64,000 nt of DNA, taken from positions 1-64,000 of the forward strand of contig NW_015971555.1 in the NCBI RefSeq assembly GCF_000182565.1, read 5' to 3'. Below the pieces are notes generated by a model. That model made no database searches. It saw only the letters and a list, made by a program, of their open reading frames with translations, and was not told where the DNA came from. Positions 22,179 to 31,784 of this stretch are shown here, in pieces (position 1 is the first letter of the stretch; every line of letters starts with the position of its first letter). The position numbers were made by a program, and so were the translations under genes. This stretch comes from Spizellomyces punctatus DAOM BR117. Taxonomy: Eukaryota; Chytridiomycota; Chytridiomycetes; Spizellomycetales; Spizellomycetaceae.

Positions 22179-22832
22179 ATGCTCGTCTTAATCATCGGGG
22201 ACTTCCACATCCCGCACCGAGCCATTGACTTGCCGTCCAAGTTCAAAAGATTACTCGTTCCCGGAAAAATTCAACAGATTATCTGCACAGGGAACCTGAC
22301 CTCTCGAGAAACACTCGACTACCTTAGAACTGTCGCATCGGATATCCTCCTCGTTAAAGGAGACATGGACGAATCTCTAACACCAACTGCACCGCTGTCC
22401 CGAGTTGTGACGCATGGACCTTTGCGTATTGGGGTAGTACACGGCCATCAGGTGATTCCATGGGGCGATGCACGCACGTTGGGAATTATGGCTCGGGAGA
22501 TGGATGTGGATATTCTGGTCAGTGGCCACACGCACCGATTTGAGGCATTTGAACATGAAGGGAGGTTTTTCGTCAATCCCGGCAGCGCGACGGGCGCATT
22601 TGAATGCGTCACGACGGGGCCAACACTTGCTGCTGCGGCGACGACCGGTGAGGGCGGCGCTGTAGGGGGGTCAATCAGTAATACCACGGCTGCTACCGGG
22701 GGGACAGAAACCACGGCCAGCTTCGTGCTGATGGATATACAAGGCGCTGCAGTCGTTATGTATGTTTACCAGCTTATCAATGGGGAGGTGCGGGTGGAGA
22801 AACTGGATTATACAAAAAGACTGTATGATTAA
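22179..22832 (+). CDS. VPS29: Retromer subunit VPS29
   Basis: Core subunit of the retromer cargo-recognition complex, binding VPS35 and recycling receptors from endosomes to the Golgi. Single exon of 217 codons. The calcineurin-like phosphoesterase fold is evident: GDFHIPHR at residues 7-14, CTGNL near 36, GDMDES near 61, VVHGHQ near 85, SGHTHRF near 113 and [10 protein letters not shown] near 131. The protein is about 30 residues longer than the usual 182-190 because of a Gly/Thr/Ala-rich insertion (about residues 145-176) between the NPGSATGA strand and FVLMDIQ. The insertion is in frame and low in complexity, so it is probably an exposed loop. The start is the first ATG and matches the family N-terminus exactly. 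Confidence 0.96.
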   Translation: MLVLIIGDFHIPHRAIDLPSKFKRLLVPGKIQQIICTGNLTSRETLDYLRTVASDILLVKGDMDESLTPTAPLSRVVTHGPLRIGVVHGHQVIPWGDARTLGIMAREMDVDILVSGHTHRFEAFEHEGRFFVNPGSATGAFECVTTGPTLAAAATTGEGGAVGGSISNTTAATGGTETTASFVLMDIQGAAVVMYVYQLINGEVRVEKLDYTKRLYD

Positions 22833-23828
22833 GACTACCATTGTTGTGATTTCTGATCCTGTGCATCTCCCATGCTCAGGCCATGCTTTTACACGTGTCT
22901 CGCAAAAGATATTTGTCAACAACCAGTCCGCCGTGGCTAGATCTCCTCGATCTAGATATTCAAACAACTATATCGTTTGTTGCTTGACTCGTAGTCAACC
23001 TGTGTTTGTAAGCTTCGTATAGGAACATACTGAGAACCCATCATCTAACGCACCGTACCAGTTCCTCTTGTCGCGCCCTTCGCAGAACCCTTCCCAGCGC
23101 CAAGGTATTGGTGGAGGTCGTGCATTTCCCTAAGGTCTGAATATCGGCAATTATCCCGTACGCCTGATGCTCACACGGTCTTTCGTCCGCCCGCCCATAA
23201 TAGCATGTTTAAATTCCGCAATACGATATCTTGCAATATCTTCAGCCGGTAAAGAAATACCTTGCAGTACCACAACTAAGATGCCATGCATGGAATGGCT
23301 AGGCCATGCTGTACGAGCCGAAAGAGCCAGTATATTCACTTTCATATTCCAACCGGCGTAAATCGAAGCGGATCTTTGGCACCAGATAGGGCTATTTGCC
23401 TCAAGTCCTCATCAATTCGCATGAATAAGTCACTGCGATGTCTTTACTCCGAGGTAGCTCTGAACCCAGCGCTAACCCGCCGACATCAGAGTAGTGCTCG
23501 AGTATCCGATTAAATTTTGATACGCAATCAGCCTGCTATCACTGTTTGGGAAGGAACAAGCAGTCCAGTTATTGGTCTCGCATCACATGGATTTATACCA
23601 ACGTTGACGAGTGTATGGTTGAAGGAGAACCAATAAGAAGTGCGACTAACCTGTGGAAGCCGGCTGATTTAGGTGGTGCTTACTACTGTTCCTGTCCCAG
23701 CAATGACTTCCTCAAAGTCCAGAGGTAGAGTCTCATGATCCGGAATATATGCCGTGCCTTCCACCCAGTGAACAAATGCAGTCATGTCCAGTGTGACCTA
23801 CTAATAAGTATAGGACAAATTTATTCAT
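22833..23828. other. Gene-poor spacer downstream of VPS29
   Basis: No recognisable gene. A minus-strand frame at 23,151-23,345 (ending KDRVSIRRTG) has protein-like composition and resembles the part that precedes the zinc-binding loop in His-Me finger proteins, but I see no diagnostic residues. Confidence 0.35.
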
Positions 23829-24231
23829 TCATGTAGCTTGACCCATAAGACTGCATCTCTCCATAACATTTGCGCTTGTCGATTTTGCTGATATTGCCAA
23901 TAGCAAAAATCCCCCACCACCGCCGCTCCTGTGGTTGTCACAGCCGTGCATACGAAACTCCCCCAGCATTGCTTCCAACCTGATGCGACTCATAAGGTGG
24001 ACCTGACTCCTAATTCGCAGGCGAGCATCGTCCGGCAAGAAGCCACATAGGTGCGAATAGCCGCCGTGTCTCAATTTGGAATGATGACGCACAATGAAAG
24101 TTTTGAAAACTGTCCTTGTCGGATACCCATATTCCACTTCGGCATTTTGGCATTCTGAAAACCTTCCGGTTTATCAGAACCCAATCGTAGTGAGCCAATC
24201 CTTCATCAATATGAACGTAGTTCATATCCAA
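23829..24231 (-). pseudogene. Possible degenerate His-Me finger endonuclease-like copy
   Basis: Minus-strand frames here read DWVLINRKVFRMP, then VFKTFIVRHHSKLRHGG followed by SHLCG, then a stretch with HL and LEAM and a closing HGC. This recalls the zinc-binding loop of fungal His-Me finger (HNH-like) endonucleases (SHLCG...C.NP.HL..E...N..R..C), but the frame changes and several Cys and Asn residues are missing. It is a weak call that depends on the clearer copy at 25,183-25,617. Confidence 0.35.
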
Positions 24232-25182
24232 AATTGTGATGATGGTGCGATCCTCGAATCATATTCCTTGAGAATTATGATATACCGACGACAATCATGA
24301 AGGGTGTGTGACGACACAGGCCTTCCGAACTCTATTTTGCTAATCTCCAGCTTGGTGGACGCTTCCCTCACCCAAGGATTCAAACAAATGCATCCAAAGC
24401 ACTGTCGTCTCAAGAGGCGTCACAAGTTCAGTTGTTATCAACAGAACCAGGTAAGTTGAGGAACATTATAATGGACTTGTACCGTCTTTTTAAAGCGCTC
24501 TTCTATTCATTTGTAGGTTAGCAGACGTCAGGTTCAATGACAACACGAAACTATTGGAATCTTGGTGGAAATATCGACATCGTTGACAGAGTTCAGTATT
24601 TACCGCCTTGTCTATCTACCCAATTCGAGGCTGCTCTTTTCCTTAAATGGTCTGCTCTGCCATTGTTGAAGACGATCAGCCAATTGGTAACAGGATTAGT
24701 GACCCTAACGGGGTTCATCCTATAGCTATCAAATGGGGCCATTCGTCAGTTCGCGGCTCGGACGGTCCCAGGTGGACGGTCAGTACAGTAACCCATAAGG
24801 TTCCGGCTTGTTATGTTCGAAACTGTCGATATCATATGTCCGATAGTCGAAGGAGCATTACTGCTATTTCTCTCCGGATTGTATTCGATAAGTCTGAAAA
24901 GCTTTCATATTCGGAAGCGTCCTGCTTCGGGAAACAAAACAATTGGGTTTTGTCCTTATGACACAATTCAGCCAAAATCAGCTCATCTTACGGTTGCCAT
25001 CATGCACCACTCTGAGCATCTCGAGGGCTGCCTCCTGTGACAGTGGGGAGTGGATAAGACGGCAACGATCAGCATCCATGTTCCGCAACTCTGACTTCAC
25101 TGGGTTAGGTTGGCAAGAGGTGCTGGATGATAATGTGCACAAAAGTAAAGCTCCGCAGCATGTTGAAACTTCTGATTTCACA

Positions 25183-25617
25183 TCACCGGCATGGAGGATC
25201 ATGAATCTGTTGACATGTGCAGAGAGACTTTGCACACCCACTCTGGAGGCATGGTCGCAAACAGAAATCATTACCCCGACTCTGGTTCACAGCCTTGCTT
25301 TCCCATACAAGGCATTGAGGTGACACGCAAAAGATCCGGTTGTCCCTGTGATTGATTCTTCCATCAAAACATAGACAGAGATGGGAGCACTCAAACATCT
25401 GCCAGCCTGGGTCTCCTACGGGTGGCCGGATATTCGAAAGCCAGCAGACAATCCATGTGACAGTTACTTTATCTGCCTTCCATGATCCATCAGGAAGTGC
25501 ATCAAGTGCGATACGTAACGGAGATGGGAGCTGCTTTCGACGATCAGCACATGCCAACCTACATAGGTCATGCGACGCTCCGGAACGTGTTCTAGCAGTG
25601 AAGATACTAGACTTCAT
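25183..25617 (-). CDS. Candidate His-Me finger (HNH-like) endonuclease-type protein
   Basis: A 144-codon minus-strand frame. After a basic N-terminus and KVTVTWIVCWL it reads ECSHLCLC, an insertion, then CVSPQCLVWESKAVNQSRG, a Cys, and finally HDPPCR at the stop. This Cys/His pattern with VWES and VNQSR is typical of the zinc-binding loop region of His-Me finger homing-type endonucleases, which are scattered in fungal genomes, often as decaying multicopy genes. The normal Asn-Pro before HL is Ser-Pro, and His is Gln (PQCL), so it may be inactive. An upstream exon ending near 25,680 (ORF from 25,838) is possible, but I could not fit its splice phase. There is no sign of an intron or intein host gene around it. 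Confidence 0.45.
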   Translation of the reverse strand: MKSSIFTARTRSGASHDLCRLACADRRKQLPSPLRIALDALPDGSWKADKVTVTWIVCWLSNIRPPVGDPGWQMFECSHLCLCFDGRINHRDNRIFCVSPQCLVWESKAVNQSRGNDFCLRPCLQSGCAKSLCTCQQIHDPPCR

Positions 25618-25838
25618 ATTCCTTTCGTACCTCAGCCAGTGCCTTAAATGTGTGACTAAATAGTCCTCACCATCAACAGTGGGAGGATAATTTGTGCTGA
25701 CTGTTTGTACGGTATGGCACGGCTATAAACAGGCCTGATTGCGTCCAGGCTCGCACACATGCGCATGAATCTTTCTGCAACGGCTATATGCGAGTTCTTC
25801 TTCCCGGAATATTGGTTCAATGGCGGAAGACTTGACAT

Positions 25839-26768
25839 GAGGCGGTTCCTTAGTAAACGACAAATGTCTTAGTCAAGAAGCTACTTTGTTAGATCAGAGT
25901 TCAGATAAACCAAACTCTAGTAAAAACTTCCTTCTTCTCGTAGATGAGTCACAACGAATTCAAAGGCGAGCGTGTCTGTCGAGTGTATCGAAATCATCCG
26001 GACCAAACACACGATGCAGAAGACGAGGCTGCGCTCACCCCGCAGCATGAGATCCGCTGGCTTACCACCTTAACCCGACGGGACGTAATGACCGGAAGCA
26101 CAAATGTGCCAAGTTTAGTATTTATCCAAGGGCATGCTGGATCAGATCTGATGTGTCAATGTCAGCAATAGCTGTCGCAAACCCGCAAAGTCATCAGAAC
26201 CTTATCAGCAATATGAATATGAGGAGGGTCGGATATCAAGATTGCAGTGCCTCAGACAAGCGATCTAAAGATGTTTGCAAGAGTGGTCCACATAAGAGCT
26301 TCGCCAGGATGACTCAACCTGTGTTGGCAGAGTGAATGACGAGATGGTATTATAGATGCTAGATAAAAGACCGTCAATATGCTCATCTATCAGATACTGA
26401 TCGATATCCATTTGCATCAGAAAAATAACAAAGTTATCGTCATGAAATGAGCAACTTGCTTCATTTCTGAATTCGGAAGTTCCCGTTGAAGCCACGTTTG
26501 CTTACGCAATCGGCCGTCGTGTATTTCCGAGAGGCTTCGGGAATTCCCGTTGAGACACGGTTGCTTATTCAATTTGTTCTTGATGTCTGTGATAACCCGC
26601 AGCGTCAACAACCGCCAGCCGTTCTTCACCTTTTTTTCTGCTTTGGCGTCCCCCATTACACATTGGCAGATTCATCGCTGTACTCTCCATTCTGCACCAG
26701 TATATACCCGTAGTAGATTCCCCCTTAAACTTACTCTCTCTCGCTCCACATACACTTTAACAGTGACA
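25839..26768. other. Spacer and GPD1 promoter region
   Basis: About 900 bases without a supported gene. From 26,690 the sequence becomes pyrimidine-rich (CTTACTCTCTCTCGCTCC), as is usual just upstream of strongly expressed fungal genes, and leads to the GPD1 start at 26,769. Confidence 0.4.
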
Positions 26769-28100
26769 ATGCCAGGAACACCAAAAGAAAAGGTTTGTCT
26801 TATCGGCTCGGGGAACTGGTGCGTTACCGCTGTTACTGAAGTGCAATACAATGTTTGGGCTGTCTTCTCACTTTTCTTTCCTTTACTTTGCTAGGGGGTC
26901 TGCAATAGCAAAGATTGTGGGCAGAAATGTTCTCCAGAACCATGAATACGATAACGAGGTCCGCATGTGGGTTTACGAGGAAATTGTCCAGGGACAGCGA
27001 CTCACAGAGCTTATAAACACACGACACGAAAATGTAAAATACCTCCCTGATGTGAAACTTCCCGAAAATATCGTCGCCGTGCCGGACCTTTTGCAATCTG
27101 TTGAAGGAGCGACACTCCTGGTCTTCGTCATTCCCCACCAATTTGTGAAAGGAGTGTGTGAACAACTCAAGGGAAAAATCCACCACAATGCTCGGGCAAT
27201 ATCACTCATTAAGGGTGTCGACATATCAAAAGGAGGGCTTCACCTTATCTCCGATCTGATTAAGGAGAATCTGGACATCGACGTGAGCGTTTTGATGGGC
27301 GCGAATATTGCCTCTGAAGTGGCAATGGAAAACTTTTGTGAGAGTACCATCGGTACGCAACATATGTGGTGTAGAGATTAGACTAGTTGAAGAGTACACT
27401 GACTGCCTCGTAAGTGTAGGTTGCACCGATCGCCTTAACGGGGAAGCGTTCTGGAAGATATTCCACACTCCTTATTTCCGCGTGGCTATCGTTGATGATG
27501 TCGCTGGTGTGGAGCTGTGTGGTGCTCTGAAGAACGTCGTGGCCATCGGTGCTGGGTTCATTGATGGACTCAAGATGGGCGAAAACTCGAAAGCTGCCAT
27601 TATCCGGATTGGTCTTATGGAGATGAAAAAGTTTGCAAAGACATTCTACTCTGGCGTAAAGGATGAAACTTTCTTTGAAAGCTGTGGTGTCGCGGATGTG
27701 ATCACCACATGTTTTGGTGGCAGAAATCGTAAGCAAGACTGGAATAATTACAATTGCAGATTTTTCTGCCGATCATTAGAGTTGAGCACTGAATATACAT
27801 CGCTCGATGCCGATATTTAGGTCGTGTTGCGGAGGCCCGTGTACGGACAGGCAAGTCTTTCGAGACACTCGAAAAAGAAATGTTGAATGGGCAGAAGCTT
27901 CAAGGCACCTTGACCGCTAAGGAGGTTAATGAGATTTTGAGAACGAAGAATATGGTGGAACAGTAAGTGATCCTTCAGGCCACCGTGCTATTCCGATCGA
28001 GGGGCTTACTTCCAACTCGCGCAGATTCCCATTCTTTACCGCAGTGTACAGGATTTGCTACGAGGGTTTGCCACCAAAGTCTCTTGTCGAGGTGATTTAA
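26769..28100 (+). CDS. GPD1: Glycerol-3-phosphate dehydrogenase (NAD+), cytosolic type
   Basis: Reduces dihydroxyacetone phosphate to glycerol-3-phosphate, feeding glycerol production, redox balance and lipid synthesis. Five exons: 26,769-26,818, 26,895-27,352, 27,420-27,728, 27,821-27,962 and 28,025-28,100, giving 344 residues, close to the usual 349. The nucleotide-binding loop GSGNWGSA spans intron 1. Later come FVIPHQFV, the substrate-site lysine in [25 protein letters not shown] with the catalytic lysine, and the C-terminal [10 protein letters not shown]. Exon junctions all restore family sequence (for example ESTIG/CTD). The product could supply the PlsC acyltransferase at 18,780-20,921. 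Confidence 0.95.
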
Positions 28101-29474
28101 AGAGTTGTATGCTGAAGGGACATCATAGCATAGGCAAGGATATCGTGATTGATAGCCAGTACTATAGAGCAGCCTTTGGCATCTAGCCCAAACGGTGACG
28201 AAACTAATAGAGTAGCAGTATCTATGTCTATCTCTCTTTGTAGATATGTGAATGTGGTGCTGCCCCTGTGGGCTTCGTCCATTTCAGCTCAACTGCGCTT
28301 GTCAACTGCTAGTGCTCCTGCAGGCTATCGGTTGTGCTCTTCTACAGAGCTTTGATTTGGGCTGTTCCGTACATTTCCTGCCGCTTGCAATGCCTCCGGT
28401 CTTCTTCCAGAAGACTACAGGTGCGGACGCTTGTACTCTGGCCACCCTTGGTCCTGTCATCATCTGTTACATAATGTAGTTTTATCTCATGGTCTTCACC
28501 AATTCAATTCTGCATTAACGCTCAACAATGCCCGTCGTCCTTCCAAGTCGCTTATTAGGTTTTTTCAGTCTTATCAATCGGTGCTGATCAGGGTCTGAGT
28601 GCGACTAGCATTTCTCGAAAACATGCAGGCCTTTGGTGACGAATCACCTGCAGCCGCCGGAGACATAGCTTCTGGTCATGGCGTCAACCTTTCTTGCCGT
28701 CCTTTTCTGACTCTGTAGGTTAGGACGTGATGCAGTGCGCATTATTCATGTCTGCAACAATGCCGCTGTGATGATAGATTTTCCTGCACTGGTGTAGCAC
28801 TCTATCGTCAGCATTAGGAAAAAGACGAAATGAATCCATGCGCGCGGACTTGACGGCGGTTCCAGTCTCTGGACCTCAATGCAGCACTTTCTGGTCATCT
28901 AGTAATCGACAACTGGATCATAGCTTAATTTTCATTCATGAATGATCTTGATTGCAAACGATCGAACTTAGCTGCAAATGTATATTGGGAGGGTTTTAAG
29001 GTATTGACCGGTCTTGCATTTCATTCCACACCAGCTAGTCGTCGAATCCGTCACCAAAGAGTGTGCTAGTGGTTGCAAAGCGTCTAAAGCTTTACCCCTA
29101 GGTCAAATTTGAATGGCTGGTCTCGTTAGACCTCCTGTCAGTGTCATGACATGCAAAATACAATTCAGAGTACACAGTGAGGAAAGAGCTGTGACTAATA
29201 TAAAACAAAATAACACATCCAAGAAAAGCCTCCATAGCGCTCATCAACACCCCGGCTTACAAAACATTTGCCGGAAGAAAATAATGGAGGGAATTCAAAA
29301 GACTATATCGACCAACACAGGGTAGATAGCTAGTGTCCCATCTACTACACAAAAGACCTCCCCACCGTCCCCCAACCAAGCCCAGTTTATATTCCCGCTG
29401 GCCATTCATTATCAAACGTTATGAGGCACCTTATTTTTACCTGTACAAGTCCGATACATTTCCACCTATCTCTG
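28101..29474. other. Spacer between convergent GPD1 and cyclin genes
   Basis: About 1.37 kb between two converging genes. I find no conserved motif, tRNA or repeat in it; open frames on both strands are short and lack known domains. It probably holds both 3' ends. Confidence 0.4.
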
Positions 29475-31268
29475 CTATGCATCCACCTCCATTGCATTGT
29501 CACCTCGCTCTCCTTGTTTCTCCTCCTGTCCATCCTCCACCCTAAACCACCTAGGGAGGCTCCAGCCTTTCCCATCGGTAGCTTCGACAACTTGAGACGG
29601 CTGCGACATATCACCGTTATCATCACCTTGCTTGTACCATCGCGGTAATGAGGTCGTCTCTGGCAATCCAGGACAGGAGCTTCCATTACTGCCAAATGAT
29701 GATGCGGTTCCCATGGACCACACACTTGGAGCCTCCGAGGTAACGCTAGGGCAACTATTTGAGACGACGCTTTCCGAGTCGCGTCCACGGCCTTCCAGCA
29801 TTTTCTCTAGGACAGTTTGCTGATACAAAAAGGCCTCAAAAGTGGATGTCGTTGACGAAGAAGACATGGATGACAGAGATGCACTGGAAGAGACAGAGCA
29901 CATGCTTGCGCGATGGTGTAATGGTGATACGGGAGGGTGAGGTGGGAAGTAGTTGTGGTCACTTTGCGCAGGGGCAATTTGTAGGTGATACGGTTGAACG
30001 CGATGCTGATGAGGGTGATGCGGATTCCGCACACCTAACAGAGGATCCGCACGCTTCTTTCGTACGGCGCCAGATCTCCCCAAGTTGGTATGTCCCTGTG
30101 CCGACGTAACCAAGACGGTAGGTCCTGTGGTGGCGATGATATTTGGTGACGAGATCCGCGTGCTCGATCCAGTCGAGCGCAACGAGGCGGCATCGCTAAT
30201 CGGTGAGCTCGTGTACGACATTGGTCGAGGATGTCCAGCCTGGGGTATGAATGACGCATCTGCTGGAGATGCCGGGGAATGCACGTGGTGTGAAGAGAGA
30301 CTTGGGAGATAAGGAGAGATGTTGTTCCAGGACATGCCTAGGGGGAGCGCTGCTGGTACTGGTGATGGCAGAGGTGATACAACGGCTGTTGCGGACGCTG
30401 CCGGTGCGATAGGAGCAGTGGGGGTATTTGGTGACAGAAATATCGGGTTCAGAGTGGAAGATGGAGTGGAATGGGAGGTAGAACTAGACGTTGAAGATCG
30501 TGATAGGCGTTGATGTGGTGTGTGCAGAGGCGGCGCTGCCGCGTCGTTGATCGGCGTGCTTGTTACAGCTTGCTCCTCCAACCAGCGGGCAAACTTTTGC
30601 ATCGCTGTGACCCATTCAACGTATTCTGCTTCTGGAACGTACAAATCAAAGGAAATACCAGCCAAAAACCCCATTTCGATTCCATTGAGTTCATCCAGGG
30701 GCATCTGCGCGACCTTTGCCCACCAACGATTTGAGTACCGCGAGTCGTCAAGAAACTTGTTCGCAGCCGCGAGAGCTGCGACTAGCACTCCAAATTCTGA
30801 CGTTGAATCTCCCGATACAGCGCGCTGACCTTCCGACACGACATTTCCAGGCTCCATGTGCATTTCGACGTGATTGTCCACCATCATTGCTCCGCCGGCT
30901 CGTTCTCTCTTTCGATGCAGAAATCTTTCCACGTACTTGAGAGCCACTAGAATGACAGGCAAACTCAATTTTGAGCCAGAAATAAGCCGTTGTGCAAAGA
31001 CAGACAGGGCCGCTGGTGGCCGACCGGCCGGAGTTGATTGCGTTTGCTTGGCGACAGTGAGCCATTGTGAAGGGTGTTCTGGCAACAGAAAGGAGTCTGG
31101 AGGAAGGGAGAGGTGGTGGACCATGACGTGAACGACGGTAGCGACGAGACGGGAAACACGAGCGTAAGAGGATTTTGAGCTGTTGGTAGTTTTGCTAGTT
31201 CGTAAGGATGGTGGTCGCTTCCTGTCCGCTCCATGAGGGGAAGAAGGAAGCAGGCCTTTTGAGGCCAT
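29475..31268 (-). CDS. Pho80/Pcl-type cyclin
   Basis: Regulatory subunit for a Pho85/CDK5-type kinase. A single exon of 597 codons. The cyclin box lies at about residues 35-230: SRLVATVVHVMV, then PVILVALKYVERFL, AALAAANKFLDDSRYSN, WWAKVAQMPLDELNGIE and FLAGISFDLYV, the characteristic Pcl signature. The remaining 360 residues are Ser/Pro/His-rich and look disordered, with no clear second domain. An insertion of about 40 residues (MMVDNHVEMHMEPG region) sits between helices 2 and 3 of the box. The start ATG at 31,268 begins 35 residues before the box. The exact cyclin subgroup cannot be fixed from sequence alone. Confidence 0.85.
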   Translation of the reverse strand: MASKGLLPSSPHGADRKRPPSLRTSKTTNSSKSSYARVSRLVATVVHVMVHHLSLPPDSFLLPEHPSQWLTVAKQTQSTPAGRPPAALSVFAQRLISGSKLSLPVILVALKYVERFLHRKRERAGGAMMVDNHVEMHMEPGNVVSEGQRAVSGDSTSEFGVLVAALAAANKFLDDSRYSNRWWAKVAQMPLDELNGIEMGFLAGISFDLYVPEAEYVEWVTAMQKFARWLEEQAVTSTPINDAAAPPLHTPHQRLSRSSTSSSTSHSTPSSTLNPIFLSPNTPTAPIAPAASATAVVSPLPSPVPAALPLGMSWNNISPYLPSLSSHHVHSPASPADASFIPQAGHPRPMSYTSSPISDAASLRSTGSSTRISSPNIIATTGPTVLVTSAQGHTNLGRSGAVRKKRADPLLGVRNPHHPHQHRVQPYHLQIAPAQSDHNYFPPHPPVSPLHHRASMCSVSSSASLSSMSSSSTTSTFEAFLYQQTVLEKMLEGRGRDSESVVSNSCPSVTSEAPSVWSMGTASSFGSNGSSCPGLPETTSLPRWYKQGDDNGDMSQPSQVVEATDGKGWSLPRWFRVEDGQEEKQGERGDNAMEVDA

Positions 31269-31784
31269 GTAAGTGTTTTCAGTGTGTTATACTAAACGTA
31301 AGCGAGAAACAAATGTACAATGTCATGTTCATTAGCCCAAATGAACGTTAAAAAAAAAAACGACGACGACGACGACGACGACGAACGTCTTGATTTTCCA
31401 GGCAAGAAATTCCCAGGCAATGGGCTGCGAAGGAATACAATGCAAAGGACTATAACCATATATGGTTATATGGGAGGGGTCACAAAAGTTTGCGAGAATT
31501 CCAAGATAATTTCCTTTTATAGTAATATTTCATTATAATTTGTAACGAAATATCACGTGTGGTCGTTCTCAAAAGAAGCAATCGCTGGCACATGGGCCAT
31601 GGGTTCCCAATGGAAGACGGCTGCGGAACAACTGGCGGAAGTAGATATGATCACATGACCTCATTTTTTACAGTCACGTGGACACATGCTTTTGGACAAT
31701 ACTCGATATCAAAAAAGGATGGGCAACTGGGTGTAGGTAGCAGCTGCGAGTGTAAAAGAAGCACACAAAGGTAATAAAGCATGT
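31269..31784. other. Intergenic region with an ACG microsatellite
   Basis: Lies between the start of the cyclin gene and the end of the myosin gene. It holds a poly-A run followed by a (ACG)n microsatellite of about 11 units (about 31,349-31,385), and two CACGTG-type words near 31,555 and 31,675 that could be basic helix-loop-helix (Pho4-type) sites in the cyclin promoter. No gene is seen. Confidence 0.5.

Noticed and set aside
28101-29474. tRNA genes or short ORFs in the GPD1-cyclin spacer
   Set aside because: No A/B-box pair or cloverleaf could be found by eye; ORFs are short and without motifs.
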